Assembly (NCBI GenBank): GCA_946613705.1
Contig: CAMOFU010000011.1
Coordinates: forward strand, 1 to 22,976
Direction of reading: 5' to 3'
From: an uncultured Clostridia bacterium
GTDB lineage: Bacteria > Bacillota > Clostridia > Oscillospirales > Ruminococcaceae
DNA: 22,976 bases
The translations under genes and the position numbers were made by a program. Within the stretch, counting starts at the first letter, position 1; every line of letters begins with the position of its first letter. The notes beneath the pieces were generated by a model. That model was not told the origin of the DNA. It was given only the letters and a program-made list of their open reading frames with translations, and ran no database searches. Shown here piece by piece: positions 1-7,315 of the stretch.

Positions 1-881
1 ATCTTTGCGCCCGTGTTGTCGATGTGGAACTCCTGCACCGTCCAGCCCGAAAGCCCCGCATTGTCGAGCGAGAACTTCACCTTGCCCGCAAAGTATTCGT
101 TCGAGTCGTCGGCTATCGCCATCACTGTCGGCCCCGCACCCGAGATGTATGCCGCGTATGCACCGTGGGTGTAGGCTATGTCAAACACCTCGCGGCAATT
201 CGGTATCAGCTCCATTCGGTACGGCTGGTGCAGCCTGTCGTGTACTCCCGTGCGCAGGTTCTCGAATTTCCCCGTCAGCAGCGAGGCAGAAAACAGCGCC
301 GCCCGCGAGAGATTGTAAACCGCGTCCTTGTGGCTCACCGTCTGCGGCAGGCAGGCACGCGCCTTTTCGGTAGGCAGCTCAAAGTCGGGTATGATCGCCG
401 CGAATTTCAGCTTCGTGTATACCTCCTGCTTTACCCAGTGTACCTTCCGCCCGTCAAATACCGCCGTCACGATACCTCCGAGCAGTGCGGGTGCGGTGTT
501 GTCGGGGTGCCCCTCTATCTGCGCCGCAAGATCGACCAGATCATCGGCAGTCAGCGGCTCGCCGAGCATTTTGTTCGCGCCCACAAGCCCCGCCACGATG
601 CACGCCGAAGAGGAGCCCAGCCCCCGCGTCATCGGGATATTGTTTTTCTGCCGCAGTCTCAGCCCCCGCAGCTTCTTCCCGCATACCTTGTAAAGATCGT
701 TCACCGATATGTAGATCAGATTCCTCTCGTCGGTCGGCACGCTTATCCCGTCCTCCGACGAGATATCGGTAACGTCCGCCTCCTCCATTTCGACCTCGTT
801 GTACAGATCGAGCGCCAGCCCCAGCGCATCAAACCCCGCCCCCAGATTTGCCGAGGTAGCGGGTATCTTCAAATGTATCAT
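1..881 (-). CDS. thrB: Homoserine kinase ThrB (3' end cut by window edge)
   Basis: A minus-strand frame stays open from an ATG at 879-881 to the left edge, giving 293 codons. This is nearly the usual length of about 300, so only a few C-terminal residues should be missing. The enzyme phosphorylates homoserine with ATP in the threonine branch of aspartate-family amino acid synthesis, in the cytosol. The protein begins MIHLKIPATSANLGAGFDAL, the typical N-terminal GHMP-kinase strand. The ATP-binding GHMP loop is PMTRGLGSSSACIVAG at residues 83-98. The segment EGHPDNTAPALLGG lies around residues 123-136, and the C-terminal GHMP motif YISGAGPTVMAI lies near residue 245. It is downstream of hom (77-bp gap containing a heptamer repeat) on the same strand, so the two are probably cotranscribed. 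TATACCTCTCAAAA-type sequence before the ATG (read on the minus strand as TTTTGAGAGGTATA) supplies a GAGAGG ribosome site. The assignment is secure. Confidence 0.95.
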   Translation of the reverse strand, partial: MIHLKIPATSANLGAGFDALGLALDLYNEVEMEEADVTDISSEDGISVPTDERNLIYISVNDLYKVCGKKLRGLRLRQKNNIPMTRGLGSSSACIVAGLVGANKMLGEPLTADDLVDLAAQIEGHPDNTAPALLGGIVTAVFDGRKVHWVKQEVYTKLKFAAIIPDFELPTEKARACLPQTVSHKDAVYNLSRAALFSASLLTGKFENLRTGVHDRLHQPYRMELIPNCREVFDIAYTHGAYAAYISGAGPTVMAIADDSNEYFAGKVKFSLDNAGLSGWTVQEFHIDNTGAK

Positions 882-910
882 AGCATTATACCTCTCAAAA
901 CTGCAAGTGC

Positions 911-952
911 GAAGCCCGAAGCCTCGGTCGGCTCCGTACTCCGCACTCCGAA
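911..952. repeat. Heptanucleotide-period repeat in the hom-thrB gap
   Basis: Read on the plus strand, 42 bases tile exactly in steps of seven: GAAGCCC, GAAGCCT, CGGTCGG, CTCCGTA, CTCCGCA and CTCCGAA. The first two units differ by one base, and the last three share CTCCGNA. The block fills most of the noncoding gap between hom and thrB. CTCCGCA occurs again at 2255-2261 in the other gap of the same operon. The period is read directly; any function is unknown. Confidence 0.6.
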
Positions 953-959
953 CTCTTGA

Positions 960-2198
960 TTAAAACAGCCTTATCTTCGATGCGACCTCTGCCTTCTCTG
1001 AAAGCTTCTCCAGCGCCGCGTCTATCTCGCCCTCGACCATCACGGCGGTTATGAATGCCAGCTCGTTGTCGGGTCTTGCACTGCGCTCGATATACACTAC
1101 CTTGCCGAACAGCTCCGAGATCAGCGGCTTCAGCTCCTCTGCGTTCTCCGCCTTTATGCGCACATACATCGAGTTCTCGATCTGCTTGTAGGGCACAACA
1201 TAGCCCTCGTCCCTGCAATCCTCCCAGTCGATCATTATGCGCCTGTCCCTGTGCTTCAGGCAGTCGATTATGTCTCCCACCACTGCCGAGGCGGTCGGGA
1301 GCTTGCCCGCGCCCCTGCCGTAGAACAGCACGTCGCCCACGCCGTCACCCGTTACCGTGATAGCATTGTAAACATCGTCCACCGAAGAGAGCAGACTGCT
1401 CTTGCTCACCAGCCTCGGGCATACTATCGCGCTGACCCTGCCCTTGCCCGCAGGCTTGACAGTGCCGATCAGCTTGATGCTGTAGCCTGCGTTCTCGGCG
1501 TATTCAACATCGTCGAGCGTTATCCGTGAGATGCCCGAGCAGTGTACATACTGCGGATAGATGTGCTTGCCGTATGCCAGCGAGCCGAGAATGCAGATCT
1601 TCCTGCACGCATCGTGACCCTCTATGTCGGCAGTCGGGTCAGCCTCGGCATAGCCCAGCTCCTGCGCCATTTTCAGCGCCGAGTCAAAATCCATCTGCTC
1701 GCGTATCATCTTCGTGAGTATAAAATTGGTCGTGCCGTTGAGTATCCCCGATATCTGCTCGATCGAGTTTCCCGCAAGGCACTTGTTCAGCGGCCTGATT
1801 ATCGGAATGCCGCCGCCTACGCTTGCCTCGAACAGATAGTTGCAGTCGTGTGCCTTTGCGATCTCAAACAGCTCCGCACCGTGGGTCGCCACCAGCTCCT
1901 TGTTTGAGGTAACAACGCTCTTGCCCTTCGAGAGCAGCGCCTTCGTATATTCGTAAGCGAACGTAGCTCCGCCGACGACCTCGGCAACGACCTCTATCTC
2001 GTCATCGTTGAGTATCACATTGAAATCCTTGACGAGCCTGTCCTCATACTTGTCCCCGGGGAAATCACGAAGGTCGCAGATATACTTGATATCGCAGTCC
2101 CTGCCTATCTTCCGTATGATCTCCTCTCTGTTCTTTTCAAACAGCTCTACCGTTCCCGAGCCGACTACTCCGTAGCCGATCACAGCTATGTTCCGCAT
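960..2198 (-). CDS. hom: Homoserine dehydrogenase
   Basis: A 412-residue enzyme that reduces aspartate semialdehyde to homoserine with NAD(P)H, at the branch to threonine and methionine. The N-terminal Rossmann loop GYGVVGSG is at residues 8-15. TSNKELVATHG at 97-107 contains the conserved Lys100. The family signature spans residues 128-160, including VGGGIPIIRPL and ILNGTTNFIL. The catalytic segment ADPTADIEGHDACRK ends at Lys200. A C-terminal part from about residue 340 (MYVRIKAEN onwards) looks like the ACT domain that gives threonine feedback control in Gram-positive homologues; it seems shorter than usual, as B. subtilis Hom is about 430 residues. The ATG at 2196-2198 follows AGGAAGG at a suitable distance. 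It lies downstream of the ACT protein and upstream of thrB on the same strand. Threonine inhibition is inferred from the family, not from a visible site. Confidence 0.97.
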   Translation of the reverse strand: MRNIAVIGYGVVGSGTVELFEKNREEIIRKIGRDCDIKYICDLRDFPGDKYEDRLVKDFNVILNDDEIEVVAEVVGGATFAYEYTKALLSKGKSVVTSNKELVATHGAELFEIAKAHDCNYLFEASVGGGIPIIRPLNKCLAGNSIEQISGILNGTTNFILTKMIREQMDFDSALKMAQELGYAEADPTADIEGHDACRKICILGSLAYGKHIYPQYVHCSGISRITLDDVEYAENAGYSIKLIGTVKPAGKGRVSAIVCPRLVSKSSLLSSVDDVYNAITVTGDGVGDVLFYGRGAGKLPTASAVVGDIIDCLKHRDRRIMIDWEDCRDEGYVVPYKQIENSMYVRIKAENAEELKPLISELFGKVVYIERSARPDNELAFITAVMVEGEIDAALEKLSEKAEVASKIRLF

Positions 2199-2225
2199 AC
2201 TGTTAATTCCTTCCTGAAATTTGTT

Positions 2226-2261
2226 ATTGTAAATTGTAAATGTAAAAAGATCCGCTCCGCA
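2226..2261. repeat. AT-rich heptamer repeat in the ACT gene-hom gap
   Basis: ATTGTAA occurs twice in direct tandem (2226-2232 and 2233-2239), followed by the near-copy ATGTAAA (2240-2246). A CTCCGCA heptamer, identical to one in the hom-thrB gap, lies at 2255-2261. Both gaps of this operon therefore carry 7-base repeats, although the base composition differs. The repeat lies just upstream of the hom ribosome site. A role is not visible. Confidence 0.55.
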
Positions 2262-2264
2262 GGT

Positions 2265-2705
2265 TCATTCTCCCGCTATCAGCTTGACCTCGACAACACC
2301 GCTGAGCTTTCTCAGCTCCGAGCTTATCATGCCCGTTGTCGCGCCCTGCTCGCATCTCAGAGAGATCGTCACCGTCGCCACCGAGTCTATCGGGATATTC
2401 TGATTGATCGTCAGTATATTCGCACCCAGCTCGTAAAGCCTGCTGATGATCGAGGAGAGCACTCCCTTTTCGTCCTTCAGCACCAGATAGACAGAAGCTA
2501 TCCTGTCCGAGAAATGATCCTCGTAGCCCCAGACCTGATCCTTGTATTTGTAGTAGGCGCTTCTCGATATCCCCACGGCACGGCACGCCTCGGCAGAATT
2601 AGCCGCTTCGCCGCTTGCCCGCAGCCGTTTGGCTTCGAGCACCTTGGAAATTATCTCGGGCAGCACCTGCTCGCTCACGAGCACGAGCCTGCTTGCGTCT
2701 GCCAT
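2265..2705 (-). CDS. ACT-domain protein, PheB/UPF0735-like, with helix-turn-helix-like segment
   Basis: A 146-residue protein, first gene of the hom-thrB transcription unit. Residues 67-143 match an ACT domain, the fold that usually binds an amino acid (RIASVYLVLKDEKGVLSSII, then GANILTINQNIPIDSVATVT). Residues about 36-62 (NSAEACRAVGISRSAYYKYK) look like a helix-turn-helix of the kind seen in transposases and resolvases. The length and domain order fit the UPF0735/PheB family, often found next to hom or pheA in Firmicutes. The ATG at 2703-2705 has a strong GGAGGTGG ribosome site. A reasonable inference is a ligand-sensing regulator of its own operon, but family members have also been treated as orphan ACT proteins and no DNA target can be proven here. 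It is preceded by a clear promoter. Confidence 0.85.
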   Translation of the reverse strand: MADASRLVLVSEQVLPEIISKVLEAKRLRASGEAANSAEACRAVGISRSAYYKYKDQVWGYEDHFSDRIASVYLVLKDEKGVLSSIISRLYELGANILTINQNIPIDSVATVTISLRCEQGATTGMISSELRKLSGVVEVKLIAGE

Positions 2706-2747
2706 TCAGTCCACCTCCGAAGTACAAGTGTGCTTGCGACAAATACA

Positions 2748-2776
2748 AATATACCATATATCGCCCCTTTTGTCAA
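2748..2776 (-). promoter_or_regulatory. Sigma-A promoter of the ACT-hom-thrB operon
   Basis: On the minus strand, TTGACA (2776-2771) is separated by exactly 17 bases from TATATT (2753-2748). Transcription should begin near 2741, leaving a leader of about 36 bases before the ATG at 2705. The short leader leaves no room for a T-box or riboswitch, so control by a protein is more likely than attenuation. Confidence 0.8.
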
Positions 2777-2905
2777 TAGTCCGACCCTTATTTCACCACC
2801 AAATTTTGTCCGCCGATCGTCGGATCACAATGTGCATTTCGCACAATTGCAGTTTCGCTTTTTCGTATTCTTGCACAAATACAACAAAAATCATCAGTCA
2901 AATAT

Positions 2906-2965
2906 CTGACTATTGGTCAGAAGTAACAAATTGCTGTGTTATTAATAATATTTTCAAATTTGTTA
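2906..2965. promoter_or_regulatory. Two inverted repeats directly upstream of the ATPase promoter
   Basis: The first is CTGAC-TATTG-GTCAG (2906-2920). The second is TAACAAATT (2924-2932) paired with AATTTGTTA (2957-2965), with 24 bases between the arms; its right arm ends one base before the -35 box at 2966. GGTCAG recurs at 3004-3009, just after the expected start of transcription. The position suits an operator, but the region is AT-rich, so chance palindromes are possible. Confidence 0.4.
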
Positions 2966-2994
2966 TTGAAATTGACTTAAAAAGGGTGTACAAT
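2966..2994 (+). promoter_or_regulatory. Sigma-A promoter of the V-type ATPase operon
   Basis: TTGAAA (2966-2971), a 17-base spacer, and TACAAT (2989-2994). Transcription should start near 3001, giving a leader of about 72 bases. The leader holds a GC-rich stretch around 3027-3056 with only weak self-pairing. An overlapping TTGACT at 2972-2977 would leave just 11 bases to TACAAT and is not a usable -35 box for it. Confidence 0.75.
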
Positions 2995-3072
2995 TTACTT
3001 TATGGTCAGAGAACTATATACCGCATCTGCGCCGCGTTTTTACGCGCCGAATGCGTTTTTCGGGAGGTGCTT

Positions 3073-3390
3073 ATGGATATCATCGCCGAGATACTGGAGA
3101 CAGACAGGCTCGCTGAGGAAAAGCTTGCCGAGGCGGAGCGCAAACGCTCTGCAATGCTCGAGAATACCCGCCGCGAACAGGAGCGGCTCTCAAGGCTTGC
3201 CGACGAGAACAGCGGGGAATACGCGGCTGCCCTTAAAAAGGAATACGACAGCAGGCTCGATACCGAGCTTGCCGCGCTGAAGGAGCAGGAGAACAAAAGC
3301 ATTGCCGCACTTGAAGAGATCTTCGGGCGCAGCAGTGACAGGTGGGCGGAGGAGATCTTCGCAAGGTGCATCTCACTTGACGGGAAATGA
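3073..3390 (+). CDS. ntpF: V-type ATPase peripheral-stalk subunit G/H-type
   Basis: A 105-residue protein starting at an ATG with GGGAGGTG seven bases upstream. The frame runs open further upstream, but those codons pass through the AT-rich promoter region and are not coding. The sequence is almost wholly charged and helical: a long coiled coil rich in Glu, Lys, Arg and Ala from about residue 8 to 85 (for example LAEEKLAEAERKRSAMLENT). This fits the small partner of subunit E in the peripheral stalk (NtpF of Enterococcus, AhaH of archaea, about 100 residues), which holds the catalytic head against the membrane stator. It is the first gene of the operon, 41 bases before subunit C. Sequence similarity in such coiled coils is weak, so the call rests mainly on length, composition and context. 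Confidence 0.75.
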   Translation: MDIIAEILETDRLAEEKLAEAERKRSAMLENTRREQERLSRLADENSGEYAAALKKEYDSRLDTELAALKEQENKSIAALEEIFGRSSDRWAEEIFARCISLDGK

Positions 3391-3431
3391 CTGCCGCAGC
3401 CGAAATGAAAACATCACGGGGGTGATAACTG

Positions 3432-4466
3432 TTGCTTGAATCGTATTCCACAAATGCTGTCGTTGCCAAGATACGCGCTGTATGCGGCACGATGCTTACA
3501 ATGGACGATTTCCGCGAGATGGTCGCCAAAAGAAATGTGGCAGAGGTCGCGGATTATCTGGCGCACACTGCCCGATACGGAAGCGGGCTGCGGGATATCG
3601 ACCCCAATACGGTACACCGCGGGCTGCTCGAACAGCTGCTCCTGAACGAGAACTATGAGGTCTATAAACGCCTCTGCGGCTACAAGGGCATGACAGACAG
3701 CCCGTTCTATACATTCCTTCTTAAAAAGGCAGAATGCAGCCAGATGATAAACCTTGTGAATGCCATCAGCTGCGGCCTTCAGGATAAGTTCGTGCAGGCA
3801 TTGCCGAGATATGTGCTCGAAAATTCAAGGATCGATTTCCTGGCGCTTGCCGCCTGCCATTCTATCGGCGAGGCAAGAGCAATGCTCAGGGGCACCAAGT
3901 ATTATAAGCTGTTCGGTCAGTTCGTTTATAATGAGGACGGCAGCGTGGATTTCACCGATGCCGAGATCAAGCTGCGGACAGGGCTTTACAACGGCCTTAC
4001 CGAGGACGTGAAGGCAAGCTGCTTCGGCAGCGAGGAGAAGGAGCTGCTTCGGCTCATACGCTCCGAGATCGATGTTATAAATCTTATCAATTCATACCGC
4101 CTCAAAGCGTTCTTCGATTATACGCCCGAGGAGATCAGGCGCTCGTCACTGCCGTTCACGCAGATGGGGCGCAAGAGTATGGAAAGGATATACGCAAGCC
4201 CCGACCCCGAGCGTATGCGCACGGTGATCGGCTCGTCGGTCTACGGCAAATATATGTCGGCTGATGACGAGGATGTGGAGCCGCCCCTCAGAAAGCGCAC
4301 CCTCGCAACGATGAAGCATACCCTTGCAAGAACTACCTCTGCACCGATCGCTCTCTACTCGTTTATGTATATCTGCGAGAATGAGCTGCGCAATGTGGTG
4401 CGTGTGATCGAGGGCGTGCGCTATGACGTTGACCCCGCTGTGATATACGGGCTGCTGATCTTTTAA
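3432..4466 (+). CDS. ntpC: V-type ATPase subunit C (d/AC39 homologue)
   Basis: A 344-residue soluble protein, the usual length for archaeal and bacterial subunit C, the funnel that couples the central stalk (D and F) to the membrane rotor ring (K). It starts with TTG at 3432, preceded by GGGGGTGA at a normal distance; no in-frame ATG fits the family N-terminus. The opening YSTNAVVAKIRAVCGTMLTM resembles the family's N-terminal helix, followed by the three-fold all-helical repeat typical of AC39 proteins, for example FRYNEDG-like and IDVINLINSYRLKAFFDYTP regions near residue 220. There are no membrane segments. It lies ahead of subunit I here; in Enterococcus and Thermus operons it follows subunit E. 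The assignment is good from family pattern and context. Confidence 0.88.
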   Translation: MLESYSTNAVVAKIRAVCGTMLTMDDFREMVAKRNVAEVADYLAHTARYGSGLRDIDPNTVHRGLLEQLLLNENYEVYKRLCGYKGMTDSPFYTFLLKKAECSQMINLVNAISCGLQDKFVQALPRYVLENSRIDFLALAACHSIGEARAMLRGTKYYKLFGQFVYNEDGSVDFTDAEIKLRTGLYNGLTEDVKASCFGSEEKELLRLIRSEIDVINLINSYRLKAFFDYTPEEIRRSSLPFTQMGRKSMERIYASPDPERMRTVIGSSVYGKYMSADDEDVEPPLRKRTLATMKHTLARTTSAPIALYSFMYICENELRNVVRVIEGVRYDVDPAVIYGLLIF

Positions 4467-4507
4467 GGCAACACCGCGTACTGCATACATATTTGCCAAT
4501 GTTTATA

Positions 4508-4528
4508 TATAATGTTTCACGTGAAACA
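4508..4528. other. parS centromere-like site (ParB/Spo0J binding)
   Basis: TGTTTCACGTGAAACA at 4513-4528 is a perfect 16-bp palindrome and an exact match to the bacterial parS consensus bound by ParB. It lies in the 106-base gap between subunits C and I, about 45 bases before the subunit I start. A TATAAT hexamer (4508-4513) abuts it, but there is no good -35 box 17 bases upstream. ParB loads at such sites and spreads over neighbouring DNA, recruiting SMC. Most parS sites in other bacteria cluster near the replication origin. Confidence 0.9.
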
Positions 4529-4572
4529 AATGTTCGAGACTGCGAAGGCAGGATCGGGAAGGGAGAAAGTAA

Positions 4573-6531
4573 ATGGCGATAGAGAAGATGGAGTTCGTCT
4601 TTGTGACCGCCGCAAGAGACAGGCTCGACGATGTGCTGGAAAAATGCTGCGAGAGCGGCTGCTTTCAGATAGAGTCTGCTGTCTCGGCAAATACGGGCGG
4701 CGGCGAAAGAACACTTCGGCTGATGAATGACAGAAATCCCTATGATGTCCCGTTCAAGGGGCTGGCATCTATTGCTACAGAGCTGGAGATAAAGCTCGAG
4801 GAAACACCGTATGATAAATGCAAGCTCGAAACGGGCACGGATTTTACGGAGTTCTGCGACAGGCTGGAGGAACAGCTTGCAGAGGCTGCAAGGAAGCGGC
4901 AGGAGGCACGGAGGGTGATCTCCGAGCGGCGCGCCGCACTTATCCAGATAACGCATCTTAACGGCCTGAATGCTCAGTTCGACAGGATATTCAGCTGCAA
5001 GCACGTTCATGTCAGAGTGGGAAAGCTCCCGCTCGAAAGCAGGCGCAAGCTCGAATACTACGATCAGAATTTCTTCTTCGTGCCGTTCGAGCACGACAGC
5101 AGCTATTGCTGGGGAATGTATTTCTGCCCCAAGAACGATAAGGAGCTCGTGGACGATATCTTCACCACGCTGTATTTTGAACAGGTGCATATCCCCGATT
5201 TCGTAAGGGGCAATACAGAGGAGGCGTTCAAGCTGCTCGAGGCCGAGATAGCCGAACAGGAAAAGATCGCGGAAAAGGCCGACAGGGAGATAAAGAGCTT
5301 CGCTGCCGTCCACGAGGAGGAGATACAGCGGGCATTCTCAAAGCTCTGCCATAAGCGCTCGCTGTTCGAGCTGAGAAGAAAGGTCGGCGTGCTGAGAGAT
5401 AAGGTCTATATCAAGGGCTTTATCCCGAAAAAACAGCACAAGCAGTTTGAAAAGCTCTTTGAGGGCTGCGGCGATGTAACGCTCGCCTTTATGCCGCCCG
5501 ATGCCGATTCGGGCTGCACACCGCCCACCGTGCTGAAAAACACACGGCTCACAAGACCCTATTCTATGCTCGTCGAGATGTACGGTCTGCCCGATTATAC
5601 GGGCTATAACCCGACCGCCTTCGTCGCACTCACCTATACGCTCATGTTCGGTATTATGTTCGGCGACCTCGGGCAGGGCTTCATAATCTTCCTGCTCGGT
5701 CTGGTGATCGGGAAGAAGGTACACAAAAACTTCGGCGGCATGATGACCCGCTGCGGCATCTCAAGCATGATCTTCGGCACGGTCTACGGCTCTGTGTTCG
5801 GCTATGAGGATCTGCTCGACCCCGTGTTCGAGGGGATAGGCATTGACTTCCTCCCGCTGCACCCGTTCCATAATACCAGCTTTATCCTGCTGACTGCGGT
5901 CGGGCTCGGTGTCGCGCTGATACTCATTTCAATGATACTCAACATCATCATCGGCTTCCGCGAGGGCGATATCGAAAAGGCGGTGTTCTCAAACAACGGC
6001 ATCGCAGGGCTCGTGTTCTACGGCTCTATCGCCGCAGGTGTGGCCTGCTCGATGCTGTTCGATGTGAAGATAATGTCCGCCCCGTTCGTGATACTGTTCA
6101 TCGTTATCCCCGCGGTCTGCATCTTCTGCAAGGTGCCGTTTGCGATAGCGGTCAAGTATAAGAAGTTCCGCCTCTCGAACGAGGAGGAGAATATGACGGT
6201 CGGCAACTTTATCGTCGAGAACTTCTTCGAGATGTTCGAGTATGTGCTCAGCTACGTCTCGAATACGATGAGCTTCCTGAGAGTAGGCGGCTTCGTGCTC
6301 TCACACGCGGGAATGATGCTCGTCGTTTCAACGCTCATGAATATGGTCGGCTCGGGTGCGAAGCCCGCAGTGCTTATCATCGGCAACGCTTTTGTAATGG
6401 TCATGGAGGGCATGATCGTTGCGATACAGATAATAAGGCTTGAATTCTATGAGATCTTCTCGCGGTTCTACAGCGGCAACGGAAAGCCGTTCGAGCCCGT
6501 CAAGGCAGGATTTTCAACCGAGATCGAATAA
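4573..6531 (+). CDS. ntpI: V-type ATPase subunit I (a subunit)
   Basis: A 652-residue membrane stator subunit that forms the two ion half-channels beside the rotor ring. The ATG at 4573 follows GGGAGAAAG. Residues 1-330 form the cytosolic arm with coiled-coil stretches (for example 95-122 and 218-255). From about residue 345 come multiple membrane helices. Conserved family motifs are visible: LTYTLMFGIMFGDLGQG at 353-369, the essential channel arginine in SFLRVGGFVLSHAG (Arg570), and IRLEFYEIFSRFY (Arg622). Length matches the family. The gene is preceded by the parS site and followed 15 bases later by the K subunit, so cotranscription is very likely. Confidence 0.95.
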   Translation: MAIEKMEFVFVTAARDRLDDVLEKCCESGCFQIESAVSANTGGGERTLRLMNDRNPYDVPFKGLASIATELEIKLEETPYDKCKLETGTDFTEFCDRLEEQLAEAARKRQEARRVISERRAALIQITHLNGLNAQFDRIFSCKHVHVRVGKLPLESRRKLEYYDQNFFFVPFEHDSSYCWGMYFCPKNDKELVDDIFTTLYFEQVHIPDFVRGNTEEAFKLLEAEIAEQEKIAEKADREIKSFAAVHEEEIQRAFSKLCHKRSLFELRRKVGVLRDKVYIKGFIPKKQHKQFEKLFEGCGDVTLAFMPPDADSGCTPPTVLKNTRLTRPYSMLVEMYGLPDYTGYNPTAFVALTYTLMFGIMFGDLGQGFIIFLLGLVIGKKVHKNFGGMMTRCGISSMIFGTVYGSVFGYEDLLDPVFEGIGIDFLPLHPFHNTSFILLTAVGLGVALILISMILNIIIGFREGDIEKAVFSNNGIAGLVFYGSIAAGVACSMLFDVKIMSAPFVILFIVIPAVCIFCKVPFAIAVKYKKFRLSNEEENMTVGNFIVENFFEMFEYVLSYVSNTMSFLRVGGFVLSHAGMMLVVSTLMNMVGSGAKPAVLIIGNAFVMVMEGMIVAIQIIRLEFYEIFSRFYSGNGKPFEPVKAGFSTEIE

Positions 6532-6546
6532 TTGGAGGTATATAAA

Positions 6547-6984
6547 ATGTTAGTATTGTTTGTTTTACCGCTCATCGCAGTTGCGCTGCTGTGCGCACCG
6601 TTCCTTATGGCCGCAAAGAGAGTCAGGGCAGGCAAGTCCGCCAAGCCCGCATTCATCGGCAACCTTTCGATCTTCGGCGGCACTATGCTCACGGGACTTA
6701 TCGTGTCCTTCGGCAGAGTAGTGGCCTTTGCAGCCGAGGAGGGGACAGCCAAGGCAGCCGTTACGACAGGCACAGGTCTCGGCTACATCGCAGCCGCACT
6801 CGCCGTAGGCCTCAGCTGCGTGGGCTCGGGCATCGCTGTTGCAGCAGGCGCTCCCGCTGCTATCGGAGCTACCTCCGAGGATCCCAAGAACTTCGTCAAG
6901 GCGCTGATCTTCGTCGTTCTCGGTGAAGGTATCGCCCTTTACGGTCTGCTCATCTCGATCCTGATCGTAAACAATCTGGGCTGA
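6547..6984 (+). CDS. ntpK: V-type ATPase subunit K (rotor-ring proteolipid)
   Basis: A 145-residue, very hydrophobic protein with four predicted membrane helices at about 1-22, 37-60, 78-105 and 115-142. The ATG at 6547 has TTGGAGGT upstream; an in-frame open stretch before it overlaps the ribosome site and is not used. The second hairpin is the ion-binding one: GSGIAVAAGAPAAIGA, then ALIFVVLGEGIALYGLLIS with the likely ion-binding Glu127. The first hairpin carries no acidic residue within its membrane helices. Where the Enterococcus sodium pump has a glutamine in GIAQG, this protein has GIAVA, so the sodium ligand set is not conserved as I align it. Proton coupling is possible, but this is an inference from a by-eye alignment. 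Confidence 0.92.
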   Translation: MLVLFVLPLIAVALLCAPFLMAAKRVRAGKSAKPAFIGNLSIFGGTMLTGLIVSFGRVVAFAAEEGTAKAAVTTGTGLGYIAAALAVGLSCVGSGIAVAAGAPAAIGATSEDPKNFVKALIFVVLGEGIALYGLLISILIVNNLG

Positions 6985-6988
6985 TAAA

Positions 6989-7297
6989 ATGCGGTTCTAT
7001 CTTATCAGCGACAATACAGATACCCAGATGGGTATGAGACTCAGCGGCGTAGATGGTGTCGTGGTGCATACTCCCGAGGAGACTGCCGATGCGCTCGACA
7101 AGGCAATGGCTATGGAGGACGTGGGCATCATCATGATGACCGAGCTTGCAGTGAAGCAGTGCCGCGAGAAGGTCTATGAGTATAAGCTGTCAAGAAAGCA
7201 GCCGCTCATAGTCGAGATACCCGACAGGCACGCATCATCGGGCATTTCCGAGACTATCGCGGAATACCTGAGGAGCGCGGTCGGGATAAAGCTGTGA
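6989..7297 (+). CDS. ntpG: V-type ATPase subunit F (NtpG of Enterococcus)
   Basis: A 102-residue central-stalk protein that binds subunit D inside the catalytic head. The start is an ATG four bases after the K stop codon. The N-terminal MRFYLISDNTDTQMGMRLSG and the strand VGIIMMTELA followed by PLIVEIPDRH near residues 70-80 are standard for the family, as is the length. The C-terminal helix runs from about residue 83. The operon position differs from Enterococcus and Thermus, where F follows subunit C. Close spacing with K points to translational coupling. Confidence 0.93.
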   Translation: MRFYLISDNTDTQMGMRLSGVDGVVVHTPEETADALDKAMAMEDVGIIMMTELAVKQCREKVYEYKLSRKQPLIVEIPDRHASSGISETIAEYLRSAVGIKL

Positions 7298-7315
7298 CAA
7301 GGAGGGTGAACAGTC

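Noticed and set aside
24..959. A 311-codon plus-strand frame across thrB
   Set aside because: It is the reverse of a clear homoserine kinase gene, is rich in Arg, His and Val, and has no ribosome site or family match.
3027..3060. Terminator or riboswitch in the ATPase leader
   Set aside because: Only two 4-bp pairings (CGCG/CGCG and GCAT/ATGC) can be drawn, too weak to support a call.
4512..4730. Small plus-strand frame starting MFHVKQ
   Set aside because: The first residues come from the parS palindrome, and the rest overlaps ntpI in another frame; it lacks a ribosome site.
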